From an uncultured Paracoccaceae bacterium (GTDB lineage: Bacteria > Pseudomonadota > Alphaproteobacteria > Rhodobacterales > Rhodobacteraceae), in assembly GCA_943787985.1 (NCBI GenBank), contig CALSOO010000006.1:186001-250000 (forward strand): 64,000 nt of DNA, in the 5' to 3' direction. Of this stretch, positions 24,606 through 33,950 are shown one piece after another. Made by a program: the position numbers and the translations under genes. Position 1 is the stretch's first letter. Each line of letters starts with the position of its first letter. The notes under the pieces were generated by a model. That model saw nothing but the letters and a program-made list of their open reading frames with translations, did not search any database and was not told where the DNA came from.

Positions 24606-26519
24606 ATGAGCCTACCTCCTGGATTTCTAGAAGAATTGCGCACCCGCGCGAGCCTGTCCCAAGTGGTCGGGCGCAAAGTCACGTGGGATGCCCGCAAGTC
24701 CAACCAAGGCAAAGGCGACATGTGGGCACCGTGCCCCTTTCACCACGAGAAAAGCGCGAGCTTTCATGTCGATGATCGTAAGGGCTACTACTATTGCTTT
24801 GGCTGCCACGCCAAAGGGGATGCGATTTCCTTTGTCCGCGAGACCGAAAACGTCAGCTTTATGGAAGCCGTCGAGATTTTGGCGGGCGAGGCGGGCATGC
24901 CGATGCCAGCGCGTGACCCCAAAGCGCAAGAGAAAACCGACCACCGCACCGAACTGGCCGCTGTTATGGAGCAGGCAGTGCAGTTCTTTCGTCTGCAACT
25001 CAAAATGGGCGTGGCCGCAGATGCGCGTGCCTATCTGGAGCGGCGCGGCCTGAACCCCCAAGCGCAAGAGCGTTGGGAAATCGGGTTCGCGGCAGACGCA
25101 TGGCAAGGGCTGTGGGATCACCTGATCGCCAAAAGCGTCACACCAGAGCTGATCCTGGGCGCAGGTTTGGGCAAGCCTAGCCAAAAGGGCGGCAAGCCTT
25201 ACGACACCTTCCGCGGACGCATCATGTTCCCGATCCGCGATGCGCGCGGGCGCTGCATTGCGTTTGGGGGCCGCGCGATGGACCCCAACGACAATGCCAA
25301 ATACCTGAACTCCCCCGAGACCGATTTGTTTGACAAGGGCCGCAGCCTTTACAATCACGGACCAGCACGCACCGCCGTGGGCAAAGGCCAGCCGCTGATC
25401 GTGGCTGAGGGATACATGGACGTCATCGCCTTGGCCGAACACGGGTTCGAGGGCAGCGTCGCGCCTTTGGGCACAGCCGTTACCGAAAGCCAGTTGCAGA
25501 TGTTGTGGCGGATTTCGCCGGAACCGATCATCGCGCTGGACGGGGACACCGCAGGTTTGCGGGCCGCCATGCGTTTGATTGATCTGTCGCTGCCGCTGCT
25601 AGAAGCGGGGCAATCCTTGCGGTTTGTGATCATGCCGGAGGGGAAAGACCCCGATGATGTGCTCAAAGCCAAAGGGGCTGGCGCGTTGCAAAAACTGCTG
25701 GATGAGGCCATGCCGATGGTCAAGCTGTTGTGGCAACGCGAAACCGAAGGACGCGTGTTCGACAGCCCTGAACGCAAAGCGGCCTTGGACAAAGATCTGC
25801 GCGAAAAGATCAAGATGATCAAAGACCCGTCGATTCGAAGCCACTACGGGCAAGCGATCAAGGATCTGCGTTGGGATTTATTCAGCACACGCCGTCCCAC
25901 GGTTCCGGGACAGCGACGTGCGTCGGGTGGCTTTGGCAAATGGCAGCCTCCGCAAAATGCGATGCCCAGCACAAAATCATCCGTGTTGGCATCCGAACAA
26001 GGAAACGCTTTTACAGATTATTTGTGTGAGGCCGTCATCCTGGCCACGGTCATAACGACGCCGCAAATCATCGTTGAGTTCGAGACGGGCCTTGAGAATA
26101 TGAAGTGCACCGACAGCGATCACGGGTTCCTGCGGGATGTGATTTTGCGGTCCGTCGGGGACGACTCAGAGGTGTTGCGCGAAAAGATTTACAACGCACT
26201 GGGGCCGGAAGCCCTTGAAAACCTTCTGAACTCAAGCCATGTGGCAATCATACCTTGTATCCGCACACCCGGCGACGTTGACCAAGCCCGCATGACCGTG
26301 GCTGAAAAACTCGCAAAACTCGAAGCGGCACGAGGATTGAATGCAGAGATCGCAGATGCGGCCGAAGACTTGAGCGGTGTTGCAGACGAGGGCGTCACTT
26401 GGCGCCTCAGTCAGGCGGCACGGGCGGCAGACGAGGCTGTGCGCAGCCGTCAAGAAGACAGAGGTGACTTCGTTGTTGCCGAAAACGGGGCCAATTGGAC
26501 AAGGATCAATTGGCACTGA
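24606..26519 (+). CDS. dnaG: DNA primase
   Basis: The replication primase (637 aa) that makes RNA primers for the replisome. The zinc finger is Cys43-x2-His46 ... Cys64-x2-Cys67. The RNA-polymerase core includes GRIMFPIRDARGRCIAFGGRAM and KYLNSPETDLFDKGR. The TOPRIM motif is VAEGYMDVIAL, with metal-binding ALDGDTAGLRAA. The C-terminal 200 residues are the helicase-binding region and end in a variable tail. Length and order are normal for alphaproteobacteria. It is followed by rpoD after 183 bases, the usual dnaG-rpoD pairing, but without rpsU here. Confidence 0.95.
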   Translation: MSLPPGFLEELRTRASLSQVVGRKVTWDARKSNQGKGDMWAPCPFHHEKSASFHVDDRKGYYYCFGCHAKGDAISFVRETENVSFMEAVEILAGEAGMPMPARDPKAQEKTDHRTELAAVMEQAVQFFRLQLKMGVAADARAYLERRGLNPQAQERWEIGFAADAWQGLWDHLIAKSVTPELILGAGLGKPSQKGGKPYDTFRGRIMFPIRDARGRCIAFGGRAMDPNDNAKYLNSPETDLFDKGRSLYNHGPARTAVGKGQPLIVAEGYMDVIALAEHGFEGSVAPLGTAVTESQLQMLWRISPEPIIALDGDTAGLRAAMRLIDLSLPLLEAGQSLRFVIMPEGKDPDDVLKAKGAGALQKLLDEAMPMVKLLWQRETEGRVFDSPERKAALDKDLREKIKMIKDPSIRSHYGQAIKDLRWDLFSTRRPTVPGQRRASGGFGKWQPPQNAMPSTKSSVLASEQGNAFTDYLCEAVILATVITTPQIIVEFETGLENMKCTDSDHGFLRDVILRSVGDDSEVLREKIYNALGPEALENLLNSSHVAIIPCIRTPGDVDQARMTVAEKLAKLEAARGLNAEIADAAEDLSGVADEGVTWRLSQAARAADEAVRSRQEDRGDFVVAENGANWTRINWH

Positions 26520-26620
26520 CACGGGCCACGTTCGAAGGAATTGAGTTCAAAAAACGTGGCCGAAAACAACATTAAGGCGTTTTCATAGGAAACCTTAGGA
26601 AAAAGACGGTAAACGGGTGG

Positions 26621-26674
26621 CCGAATCACCCGAAGGCGTGAATGATTCTCTAAGTGATTCGGTACGCGAATCAC
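26621..26674 (+). promoter_or_regulatory. rpoD leader with mutually exclusive hairpins
   Basis: Three short complementary segments lie just upstream of rpoD: A, CCGAATCAC (26621-26629); B, GTGATTCGG (26654-26662); and C, CGAATCAC (26667-26674). B can pair with A over 9 bp or with C over 8 bp, but not both. The B:C hairpin ends 28 bases before the rpoD ATG. This is the form of an attenuator or structured leader. Function is inferred. Confidence 0.45.
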
Positions 26675-26702
26675 CTGGAGAGCCCTGAACAGGAGCACAC
26701 GG

Positions 26703-28700
26703 ATGGCCGCTAAAGATACACGACGACGCAAAACGCGACGGCGACGAGACGGAAATGTCGTTGGACATGAGCCAGACTGCCGTCAAAAAGATGATCGCCG
26801 AGGCGCGCGAGAAGGGCTACATCACTTACGATCAGCTCAACCAGGTTTTGCCGCCCGATCAGGTCAGCTCTGAACAAATCGAAGACGTGATGTCGATGCT
26901 GTCCGAAATGGGCATCAACATCATCGAAGATGAAGAAGCCGAAGAAGAAGAGCAAAAGCAGGGCGATCTGGTCACTATGGGCCAGAAGGCGCGAGCTGAC
27001 GCTTGGCTCGGGCACGTCCGAAAAGCTCGACCGCACCGATGACCCTGTGCGCATGTATCTGCGCGAAATGGGCTCTGTCGAACTGCTCTCGCCGCGAAGG
27101 CGAAATCGCCATCGCCAAGCGCATCGAAGCGGGCCGCAACACAATGATCCTGCGGGCTTTGCGAAAGCCCGCTGACCTTCCAGGCGATCACCATCTGGCG
27201 CGACGAACTTCTGTCAGAAGATATTCTGCTGCGCGATGTGATCGACCTTGAAACAACCTTCGGCAATCAGCTTGGCGAAGAAGGCGAGGTTGATGCAGGC
27301 CGGTTGTCCCGGGCGCGGCCGCGCCGCACATCTGCTCCGGCCGCGATGACGCCAGCCCTGAGCTGGACGCCGACGGCAACCCGCTGCATCAAAGAAGATG
27401 ATGACGACGAGGAACGACGAACAGGCCAACATGTCGCTCGCCGCGATGGAAGCTGCGCTGAAGCCCCGCGTGCTTGAAACCCTCGACCAGATCGCCGACG
27501 CCTACTCAATGCTCTCGGAAATGCAGGACAGCCGTATTTCGGCCACGCTGAACGAAGACAGCAGCTTCTCTGACAAAGCAGAGAAGAACCTACCAAAAAC
27601 TGCGCTCCGAAATCGTGCTCCTCGTGAACGAGCTTCACCTGCACAACAACCGTATCGAAGCGCTGATTGACCAGCTCTACGGCATCAACCGCCGGATCAT
27701 GCAGATTGACTCCAACATGGTCAAACTGGCGGACCAGGCCCGCATCAACCGTCAGGAATTCGTTGATGCATACCGCGGTCGCGAGCTTGACCCGACATGG
27801 ATGGAAGACATGGCGGAGAAAGCGGGCCGTGGCTGGCAGATGTTTATCGAGCGCTCCGCCGATAAAGTCGACGAGCTGCGCGCTGATATGGCCCAAGTCG
27901 GTCAGTATGTCGGCCTTGATATCTCTGAGTTCCGCCGCATCGTCGGTCAGGTCCAGAAGGGCGAAAAAGAGGCCCGTCAGGCCAAGAAAGAAATGGTCGA
28001 AGCCAACCTGCGCCTCGTTATTTCGATTGCCAAAAAATATACCAACCGTGGCCTGCAATTCCTTGATCTCATTCAGGAAGGTAACATCGGCCTCATGAAA
28101 GCGGTCGACAAGTTCGAATATCGCCGTGGATATAAGTTCTCGACCTATGCCACATGGTGGATCCGTCAGGCGATCACGCGCTCCATCGCGGATCAGGCCC
28201 GCACGATCCGTATCCCTGTGCATATGATCGAAACGATCAACAAGCTTGTGCGGACAGGCCGCCAGATGCTTCACGAAATTGGCCGTGAGCCGACGCCCGA
28301 AGAATTGGCCGAAAAGCTGCAAATGCCGCTTGAGAAGGTCCGCAAGGTGATGAAAATCGCCAAGGAGCCGATCAGCCTTGAAACGCCGATTGGCGATGAG
28401 GAAGATTCACAGCTCGGTGATTTCATCGAAGACAAGAACGCCGTTCTGCCTCTGGACTCCGCCATTCAGGAGAACCTCAAAGAGACAACAACCCGTGTTC
28501 TCGCTTCGCTGACACCACGCGAAGAGCGCGTGCTGCGCATGCGTTTCGGCATCGGCATGAACACCGACCACACGCTCGAAGAAGTGGGCCAACAGTTCAG
28601 TGTAACGCGTGAACGTATCCGTCAAATTGAAGCCAAAGCGCTGCGCAAGCTCAAACATCCGAGCCGCTCTCGCAAATTACGGTCCTTCCTGGACCAATAG
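26703..28700 (+). CDS. rpoD: RNA polymerase primary sigma factor RpoD, reading frame interrupted
   Basis: The housekeeping sigma-70 factor. All regions are recognisable in order but not in one frame: 1.1 ([21 protein letters not shown]) in the frame of 26755-27042; 1.2 ([18 protein letters not shown]) one frame on; [16 protein letters not shown] the next; [20 protein letters not shown] again shifted. From 27591 to the stop the frame is intact: regions 2.1-2.4 ([33 protein letters not shown]), 3, and 4.2 ([22 protein letters not shown]). At least seven shifts lie near 26718, 26990, 27091, 27158, 27301, 27414 and 27590, mostly one extra base. The gene should be essential, so these are probably sequence errors. 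A good terminator follows. Confidence 0.85.
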
Positions 28701-28707
28701 GATCACC

Positions 28708-28744
28708 AAAGGGTGCGGCGGGTTTCTGCCGCACCTTTTTATTT
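28708..28744 (+). terminator. Rho-independent terminator of rpoD
   Basis: The stem GGTGCGGC/GCCGCACC (28712-28719 / 28728-28735), with an 8-base loop and a run of five T followed by ATTTATTT, starts 8 bases after the rpoD stop. This is the clearest intrinsic terminator in the window. Confidence 0.88.
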
Positions 28745-28798
28745 ATTTGATCTGTCGCGGGCAAAGCCACGTATCCTTTACCAAACAAAGGACTTGGC

Positions 28799-29207
28799 AT
28801 GGCTATTTCTAAACACTTATGCGCTTCTCGCGATCACAGCGGTTGGGCTGGCGACTTCGGCATCCGCGTTCACCTCTGAAGACGGTTCAAAGGTTGAACC
28901 GTTGAGCAACGGGGATGTCCGGGTATTTGAGGAACGCTTCTTTGGAGTGCGTGGCCTTTGGTGTGGGGCCGCTGATTACGCTTTCCGTGTCAAAAAGCGC
29001 GTGGTCCCGAGCGGATATACCTGAAAGAGCCGCAAACCCGCGGCACGAATTCATCGGCGGTTTTTACAATGGATTCTAGTGGCTTAACTCCGGTGCGGCC
29101 GCAAAATATCTCGGACTACGGAAAAATCCCCGGTGCCAACTTTTTCGGTCCAGCGCGCGTTTCAGTTCTGCATCCAACTGCGTGCCCCATACCGCTTGTT
29201 TGGCTAG
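28799..29207 (+). pseudogene. Small secreted WCGAADY-motif protein, copy 1, frameshifted
   Basis: Joining three frames gives a protein of about 135 aa. It has a signal peptide (MAI, then LNTYALLAITAVGLATSASA) and EERFFGVRGLWCGAADYAFRV. ERIYLKEPQTRGTNSSAVFTMD and PGANF follow, then VQRAFQFCIQLRAPYRLFG before TAG at 29207. Shifts are needed near 28808, near 29015 and near 29143, the last in a T-run. It aligns along its whole length with copy 2 at 29363. I do not know the family's function; an exported, disulphide-bonded small protein is likely. The shifts are probably sequence errors, since repaired frames align so well, but true decay cannot be excluded. Confidence 0.65.
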
Positions 29208-29362
29208 GTGTGGTCGATGCGCGTGACACAATTCGCACTCAAACGTCATTTTGGTGTGATGCTATTTGTCCCTAGATAGAGGGAGATGTTGGGTTCATTG
29301 ACGTTTAATACAGTGTGAAAGATCCCATCAAGTTTGTTTAAACCCAAAAGGAAGAGGACAAG

Positions 29363-29774
29363 ATGACTATGAAAAACGGATTTTTGACAGCTATTTTGGT
29401 GGGCAGTCTTGCAGTGCCGGCATCTGCGGCAACGTTCACCGCCGAGAACCTCAGCCAAGGTAACCTCGCTCGCCGGGAAGTCCTTTGAAGTGGCCCCTGA
29501 CCGCAAATTTGGTGTGCCGGGACAATGGTGCGGGGCAGCGGACTACGCCAAACGCGTTTTAGGCGTCACAGGTACAGAACGCCTTTATGTGCAGGGGCAA
29601 GGCAGCACGCGCCGTTCGGTGGTTTTTGGGTTGGATCCTGCAGGTGCGACCCCGTCCTCCATTTCGGTCGTGTCCAATTCAGCCAATACGCCAGGGGCGA
29701 ATTTTTCTGTCCACCGCGCCTTTTTGTTCTGCATCGAGCAGCGGGTGCCAAATTACCTTTTCTTTCGCCCTTAG
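29363..29774 (+). pseudogene. Small secreted WCGAADY-motif protein, copy 2, frameshifted once
   Basis: A paralogue of the preceding gene. The signal peptide (MTMKNGFLTAILVGSLAVPASA) is in one frame. After a single shift near 29455-29462 the rest follows: VTSLAGKSFEVAPDRKFGVPGQWCGAADYAKRV, TGTERLYVQGQGSTRRSVVFGLDP, and NFSVHRAFLFCIEQRVPNYLFFRP. Cysteines lie in WCGAADY and FCIEQ. AAGGAAGAGG precedes the ATG. Conserved W-C-G-A-A-D-Y, E-R-x-Y and the R-A-F-x-F-C-I ending define the pair. A longer frame starting at 29409 has lost the signal peptide and is not the real start. Confidence 0.7.
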
Positions 29775-29828
29775 GGTAAGGTGAAGCCGCGCCTTGCATC
29801 TTGATCCTTGTGCGCTCATTTTGAACGG

Positions 29829-30239
29829 ATGCAAACGACGTTTGAAATAGCGACATCAGGTGCAGGGCTCTATGAATTCACGCAGCCTGTTTCGCGCTGG
29901 CTGCGTGGTGGGGATGGCATCCTTACACTTATGGTCATGCACACATCTGCCTCGCTTTTGATCCAAGAGAATGCAGACCCTGAAGTACAAGGTGATTTGC
30001 AGGCCTTCTTTAGCCGCTTGGTGCCGCTTCAACGGATCCAGCGATGAGTTACTTGAAGCATACATACGAAGGCCCTGATGACATGCCGGCCCATATCAAA
30101 GCGGCTATGATGCCTGTCACACTGACCATTCCGTTCAGGCAGGGGTGATGCGGTTGGGAACATGGCAGGGTTTGTACGTGTTCGAGCACCGCACGGCCCG
30201 CATCAACGCTGGATTGCCGCGCATTTTTCGGCTCATTGA
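29829..30239 (+). pseudogene. YjbQ family protein (UPF0047), frameshifted
   Basis: A protein of about 137 codons in the YjbQ/UPF0047 family, whose members weakly complement thiamin phosphate synthase and whose true role is unsettled. Visible parts are GAGLYEFTQPVSRWL, LTLMVMHTSASLLIQENADPEVQGDL, then (shifted) YLKHTYEGPDDMPAHIKAAM, then (shifted) GTWQGLYVFEHR, and finally PHQRWIAAHFSAH before TGA at 30239. At least three frame changes are needed, near 30025-30035, 30135 and 30195. Each piece matches its expected place, so sequence error is the likely cause. Confidence 0.75.
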
Positions 30240-30296
30240 TCCCTCATCTGGGGCGTCATTTCCCCTCTACCCAAATCCTAGCGGTTCCCCTATAAC

Positions 30297-30305
30297 TGTG
30301 GATAA
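30297..30305 (-). promoter_or_regulatory. Perfect DnaA box upstream of nrdR
   Basis: TGTGGATAA, the complement of the consensus DnaA box TTATCCACA, lies 53 bases upstream of the nrdR start. A 6-bp hairpin (GTGGGG/CCCCAC, 30306-30311 with 30318-30323) follows directly. DnaA controls nrd genes in some bacteria, so a link between replication initiation and the ribonucleotide reductase repressor is plausible. Confidence 0.4.
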
Positions 30306-30357
30306 GTGGGGCCTTAACCCCACAATCAGGCGGGACTTATAGATAGGGGATCGGCCA

Positions 30358-30828
30358 ATGCGCTGCCCATTTTGCGGAAATATAGACACTCAAGTAAAAG
30401 ACAGCCGTCCAGCGGAGGATCACGTATCCATCCGTCGTAGGCGCTTTTGTCCGGCCTGTGGCGGCCGGTTCACAACCTATGAACGCGTGCAGTTGCGTGA
30501 TCTGGTGGTGATCAAATCCAACGGAAAACGCGAAGATTTCGACCGTGATAAATTGGAACGCTCCATACGCATTTCTATGCAGAAGCGCCCAATTGATCCG
30601 GAACGCATCGATCAAATGATCTCTGGCATCGTGCGTCGTTTGGAAAGCATGGGCGAAACGGACATCGGGTCCAAGCAGATTGGCGAGATCGTCATGGAAG
30701 CTTTGAACCGTATCGACACGGTCGCTTACGTGCGTTTTGCTAGCGTTTACAAAAACTTCCAAGCGGCTGACGACTTTGACAAATTCGTTGCTGAATTGCG
30801 GCCACCCGAACCTTCTGCGGACGAGTGA
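30358..30828 (+). CDS. nrdR: Transcriptional repressor NrdR
   Basis: A 156-aa zinc-ribbon and ATP-cone protein that represses ribonucleotide reductase genes when dATP is high. The zinc ribbon uses Cys3, Cys6, Cys31 and Cys34 (CPFC ... CPAC). DNA-contacting residues are in [20 protein letters not shown]. The ATP-cone (about residues 46-136) contains [21 protein letters not shown]. Length is standard. The stop overlaps the ribD GTG start by four bases (GTGA), giving the common nrdR-ribD arrangement. A DnaA box lies upstream. Confidence 0.96.
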   Translation: MRCPFCGNIDTQVKDSRPAEDHVSIRRRRFCPACGGRFTTYERVQLRDLVVIKSNGKREDFDRDKLERSIRISMQKRPIDPERIDQMISGIVRRLESMGETDIGSKQIGEIVMEALNRIDTVAYVRFASVYKNFQAADDFDKFVAELRPPEPSADE

Positions 30829-31919
30829 CACTTTCGACTGACACACGATACATGGCGCTCGCCCTTTCGTTGGGGCGGCGCGGACAGGGTGCCACATGGC
30901 CAAATCCGGCCGTGGGGTGTGTTGTCGTGTCCCGAGGTCGTATTGTGGGGCGCGGCTGGACCCGCGCAGGCGGGCGCCCTCATGCCGAAACTGTCGCTTT
31001 GGCGCAGGCGGGCGAGGCTGCGCGCGGCGCTGATGTCTTTGTGACACTCGAACCCTGCGCGCACCACGGCCAGACCCCGCCATGCGCACAGACACTGATT
31101 GATGCGGGCGTATCCCGTGTGGTCATGGCGGTGGCTGACAGCGACCCGCGCGTTGACGGTTTAGGGGCCAAAATGTTGCGTGACGCGGGAATCGTGGTTG
31201 AGACGGGGTTGATGGGTGATCTTGCGTTTGAGGATCACGATGGATTTTTGCGCCGCACGGTCATGGGCCGTCCAATGGTGACATTGAAGATGGCGTCCAG
31301 TCTGGATGGGCGCATCGCAACGGGAACGGGAGAAAGCCAGTGGATCACTGGGTCCGGTGCCCGTCGTTTGGTTCACGGGATGCGCGCGCGCCACGATGCT
31401 GTGATGGTGGGGGGCGGTACCGCGCGCCATGATGATCCATCCTTGACGGTGCGGGATTTGGGCATTCAGCACCAACCGGTGCGTGTTGTGGTGTCACGCC
31501 GTCTTGACTTGCCTTTGCTTGGAAATCTGGCGCGTACGGCGCGGGATATTCCTGTGCTGCTGTGTCATGGCAAGGACGCAGACAAAACGTTGATCCGTAC
31601 CTGGCAGGATTTGGGGGCCACGTTGTTGTCGTGTCGCTCAAGCGGAATTCATCTGGACACCGAAGACGTGTTGGCCCAACTCGGCGCACATGGTCTCACG
31701 CGCATATTTTGTGAAGGCGGGAGCGCCTTGGCGGCGTCCCTGATCGAGGCTGATCTGGTCGATCGTCTGGTCAGTTTTACGGCGGGGATGACAATCGGCG
31801 CTGAAGGGTTGCCAAATGTCGGGGCGTTGGGGCTCGCGAGCCTTGGACAAGCACGCCGTTTCACGTTGCAGTCTGTGCGCGCTATTGGCGCCGATACGCT
31901 GACGGTTTGGACGCGCTAG
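30825..31919 (+). CDS. ribD: Riboflavin biosynthesis deaminase/reductase RibD
   Basis: A 364-aa bifunctional enzyme for the second and third steps of riboflavin synthesis. The deaminase domain (1-145) has His53-Ala-Glu55 and zinc ligands Cys78 and Cys87 ([12 protein letters not shown]). The reductase domain (about 150-364) has [23 protein letters not shown] and a glycine-rich [12 protein letters not shown]. It starts with GTG at 30825, overlapping the nrdR stop. The gene ends 3 bases from the end of convergent kpsC. The rest of the pathway lies 4.7 kb further on, beyond the capsule genes. Confidence 0.94.
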   Translation: MTLSTDTRYMALALSLGRRGQGATWPNPAVGCVVVSRGRIVGRGWTRAGGRPHAETVALAQAGEAARGADVFVTLEPCAHHGQTPPCAQTLIDAGVSRVVMAVADSDPRVDGLGAKMLRDAGIVVETGLMGDLAFEDHDGFLRRTVMGRPMVTLKMASSLDGRIATGTGESQWITGSGARRLVHGMRARHDAVMVGGGTARHDDPSLTVRDLGIQHQPVRVVVSRRLDLPLLGNLARTARDIPVLLCHGKDADKTLIRTWQDLGATLLSCRSSGIHLDTEDVLAQLGAHGLTRIFCEGGSALAASLIEADLVDRLVSFTAGMTIGAEGLPNVGALGLASLGQARRFTLQSVRAIGADTLTVWTR

Positions 31920-31922
31920 ATC

Positions 31923-33944
31923 CTAGCGCCAAAGATGGGCGTAGGAGGCCAAAACGCCTTGTCCTTTCGAGATCAAACGGTTGAGCCTGCCAGGGCGTGG
32001 CACATCGCCATGGGCCAAGCGGTCCACCACCACCTCAACAGAGCAGGGTAGCTTGGTTTTTGGGTCAAAATAACGTGGATAATCGATGAGCGTGGCGTGG
32101 ACCAACCCTTCCAGGCTGATGTCATCACGCCGTCGTGGCGGCACATCGCCCAAGTCTCGGGTCAGCCCCCATCCCGCATAAAACGGTGCACCTGTCGTTG
32201 TCACTTTGACCCCGCGCAGCAGGGCTTCGAACCCTGTTAGGGACGTCATGGTCCAGAGTTCCTGAACCTGTTCCAGCAATGCCGTTATGTCGCTTTGTGT
32301 GGCGATGACATCCGCAATCCCACGCGCGTCAAACGCACCGTCCCGCAGTCCGCTTTCCACATCGGGGTGGGGTTTATAGATCAGCACAGCGTCAGGGTTC
32401 GCGCTGCGGGCCTTGGTCAAAAGGGCGGCGTTGGTGCACACCTCACCGGCTCCGGCTTTGATCGACGCGTCGTCTTCGACTTGGCCGACCACAAGCACGC
32501 GGTGACCTTCGGGCAGGGGCACTTGAGCTCCGCCAAGGTTGTACTTGCTAAGCTTGAGGCGATTGACCTGCGTGATCAGCGCTTGCGCGCGCAGTTCTTG
32601 GTCCGGGCGCAACACTTTGCGTTGTTTGATATATTCTTCAAGGCGACTGGGTTTGGAGGGGTCATAATAGATGCCCAGATCATCAGTCACCAACGACACA
32701 GGCGGCACCAGCTCCGCGCCGAGCCCACGGGAGCGCAGGAAGCCGTCTTCGACCTTGATTGCGTCGACGTGTCCCACGTCGGCCTTTCCCGCCCACACCA
32801 TCCACGGACGATTTGCGCCGCGCGCCTCAGCGGGATCGTGGGCAAAGATCATCCGCTTGTGCTGTCCAAACACGTCTTGAAGCGGGCCGCGTTTCCAAAG
32901 GCGCATATGGCTGGCCACCCACCCGTTGCGGTCGGCTTGCCACGCGCGGGTCTGTGCCGCGAGCATTTCTGCTGCTTGCTCAGGCGTGGCCAGCGTGTTG
33001 CGGTACGGGTCGTACCACTTGGGATAAAGCATCATGGAGGCTGCAAAAAGTTGCGCCCGCGTCAGGGTGCGCTGCCGCCGCTGCACTGGGAATTCGTCAG
33101 TCGTTAACCCCCAACCCGCGTAGAATGGTTGCCCGAACACCCGTGGCTTGTGCCCCGCAAAAATTGCTTCAAACCCCATTTGGGAGGAAACCGTATAAAC
33201 GGCGCGGGCATTGTCGAACAACGCCCATGGGTTCACGGCGTCGCTGCAGAATTTGACGCGGTGGCTGCGGTCTTCTTCGCGGAAATACCCTTCGCGCAGG
33301 CCTTGTGCCGTTTCGGGGTGCGTTTTGATCACGATGGGGGCGCCGGGGTGTTCGTCCTGCGCCAAGAACAACATTTCCAGGAAACGGTTCCGGTCCGCAC
33401 CTGAGGCGCGCACCGAAGCATCATCATACGTTTGATCAATAACCAGCACAAAGCCGGGTTCAGGCGCTGCGATGTCGGGGTCATAGCCGGTGTATTTGGT
33501 GAGGCCCGCTTCTCGGGACCGTTCCATCAACCCGCGGGCCCTGTTCAAAAGTGCCGTGTCATCAAGGGGGTGCGTGGCGAGGAGCGTTTCAAGGTCTGAA
33601 GGCTTGGTTGGATCAAAGTGCAACGCTTTGGAGTCGATCATCAACCCCAACGGCGGTTCCCCTTTGGCACGACCCGGATGGAGCGAGCGCCAGAATGCGT
33701 CCTCGATATAGACGATGGGCGCTCCGTGTTTTTTGGCTGCCGCGTGCCCGCGGTGCGCCGTTGGGCTGTCCCCCCAAACGCCGACTGCGTCGCCTTCGCG
33801 CGGGCGTTCCACCGAAACTTTGTAGCCAGACAGCGCCAAAATCCGGCGCAACCGTTTTTGTGTCACAAAGCCTCCGTTGTAGACACAAAGCCGCCGGCGC
33901 GTTTCCACACCGGCGGCTCTTGTTTCTTGCGGCGTCAGCGCCAC
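31923..33944 (-). CDS. kpsC: Capsular polysaccharide biosynthesis protein KpsC
   Basis: A 673-aa protein with two homologous glycosyltransferase modules. Both hold a conserved core: FVLVIDQTYDDASV ... VIKTHPE ... QMGFEAIFAGHKPRVFGQPFYAGWGLT in the first, and VLVVGQVEDDASI ... IYKPHPDVESG ... SLTGFEALLRGVKVTTTGAPFYAGWGLT in the second. KpsC adds beta-linked Kdo residues to the lipid anchor of group 2-type capsules at the cytoplasmic face. The start follows the upstream export gene by 6 bases, so kpsS, the export lipoprotein gene and kpsC form a minus-strand unit. No KpsM/KpsT exporter genes are in the window. Confidence 0.9.
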   Translation of the reverse strand: MALTPQETRAAGVETRRRLCVYNGGFVTQKRLRRILALSGYKVSVERPREGDAVGVWGDSPTAHRGHAAAKKHGAPIVYIEDAFWRSLHPGRAKGEPPLGLMIDSKALHFDPTKPSDLETLLATHPLDDTALLNRARGLMERSREAGLTKYTGYDPDIAAPEPGFVLVIDQTYDDASVRASGADRNRFLEMLFLAQDEHPGAPIVIKTHPETAQGLREGYFREEDRSHRVKFCSDAVNPWALFDNARAVYTVSSQMGFEAIFAGHKPRVFGQPFYAGWGLTTDEFPVQRRQRTLTRAQLFAASMMLYPKWYDPYRNTLATPEQAAEMLAAQTRAWQADRNGWVASHMRLWKRGPLQDVFGQHKRMIFAHDPAEARGANRPWMVWAGKADVGHVDAIKVEDGFLRSRGLGAELVPPVSLVTDDLGIYYDPSKPSRLEEYIKQRKVLRPDQELRAQALITQVNRLKLSKYNLGGAQVPLPEGHRVLVVGQVEDDASIKAGAGEVCTNAALLTKARSANPDAVLIYKPHPDVESGLRDGAFDARGIADVIATQSDITALLEQVQELWTMTSLTGFEALLRGVKVTTTGAPFYAGWGLTRDLGDVPPRRRDDISLEGLVHATLIDYPRYFDPKTKLPCSVEVVVDRLAHGDVPRPGRLNRLISKGQGVLASYAHLWR

Positions 33945-33950
33945 GTCAGA

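Noticed and set aside
26703-27600. Programmed frameshifting or a split sigma factor at rpoD
   Set aside because: At least seven shifts at unrelated short sequences in one gene, with no slippery site plus pseudoknot pattern, fit sequence error far better.
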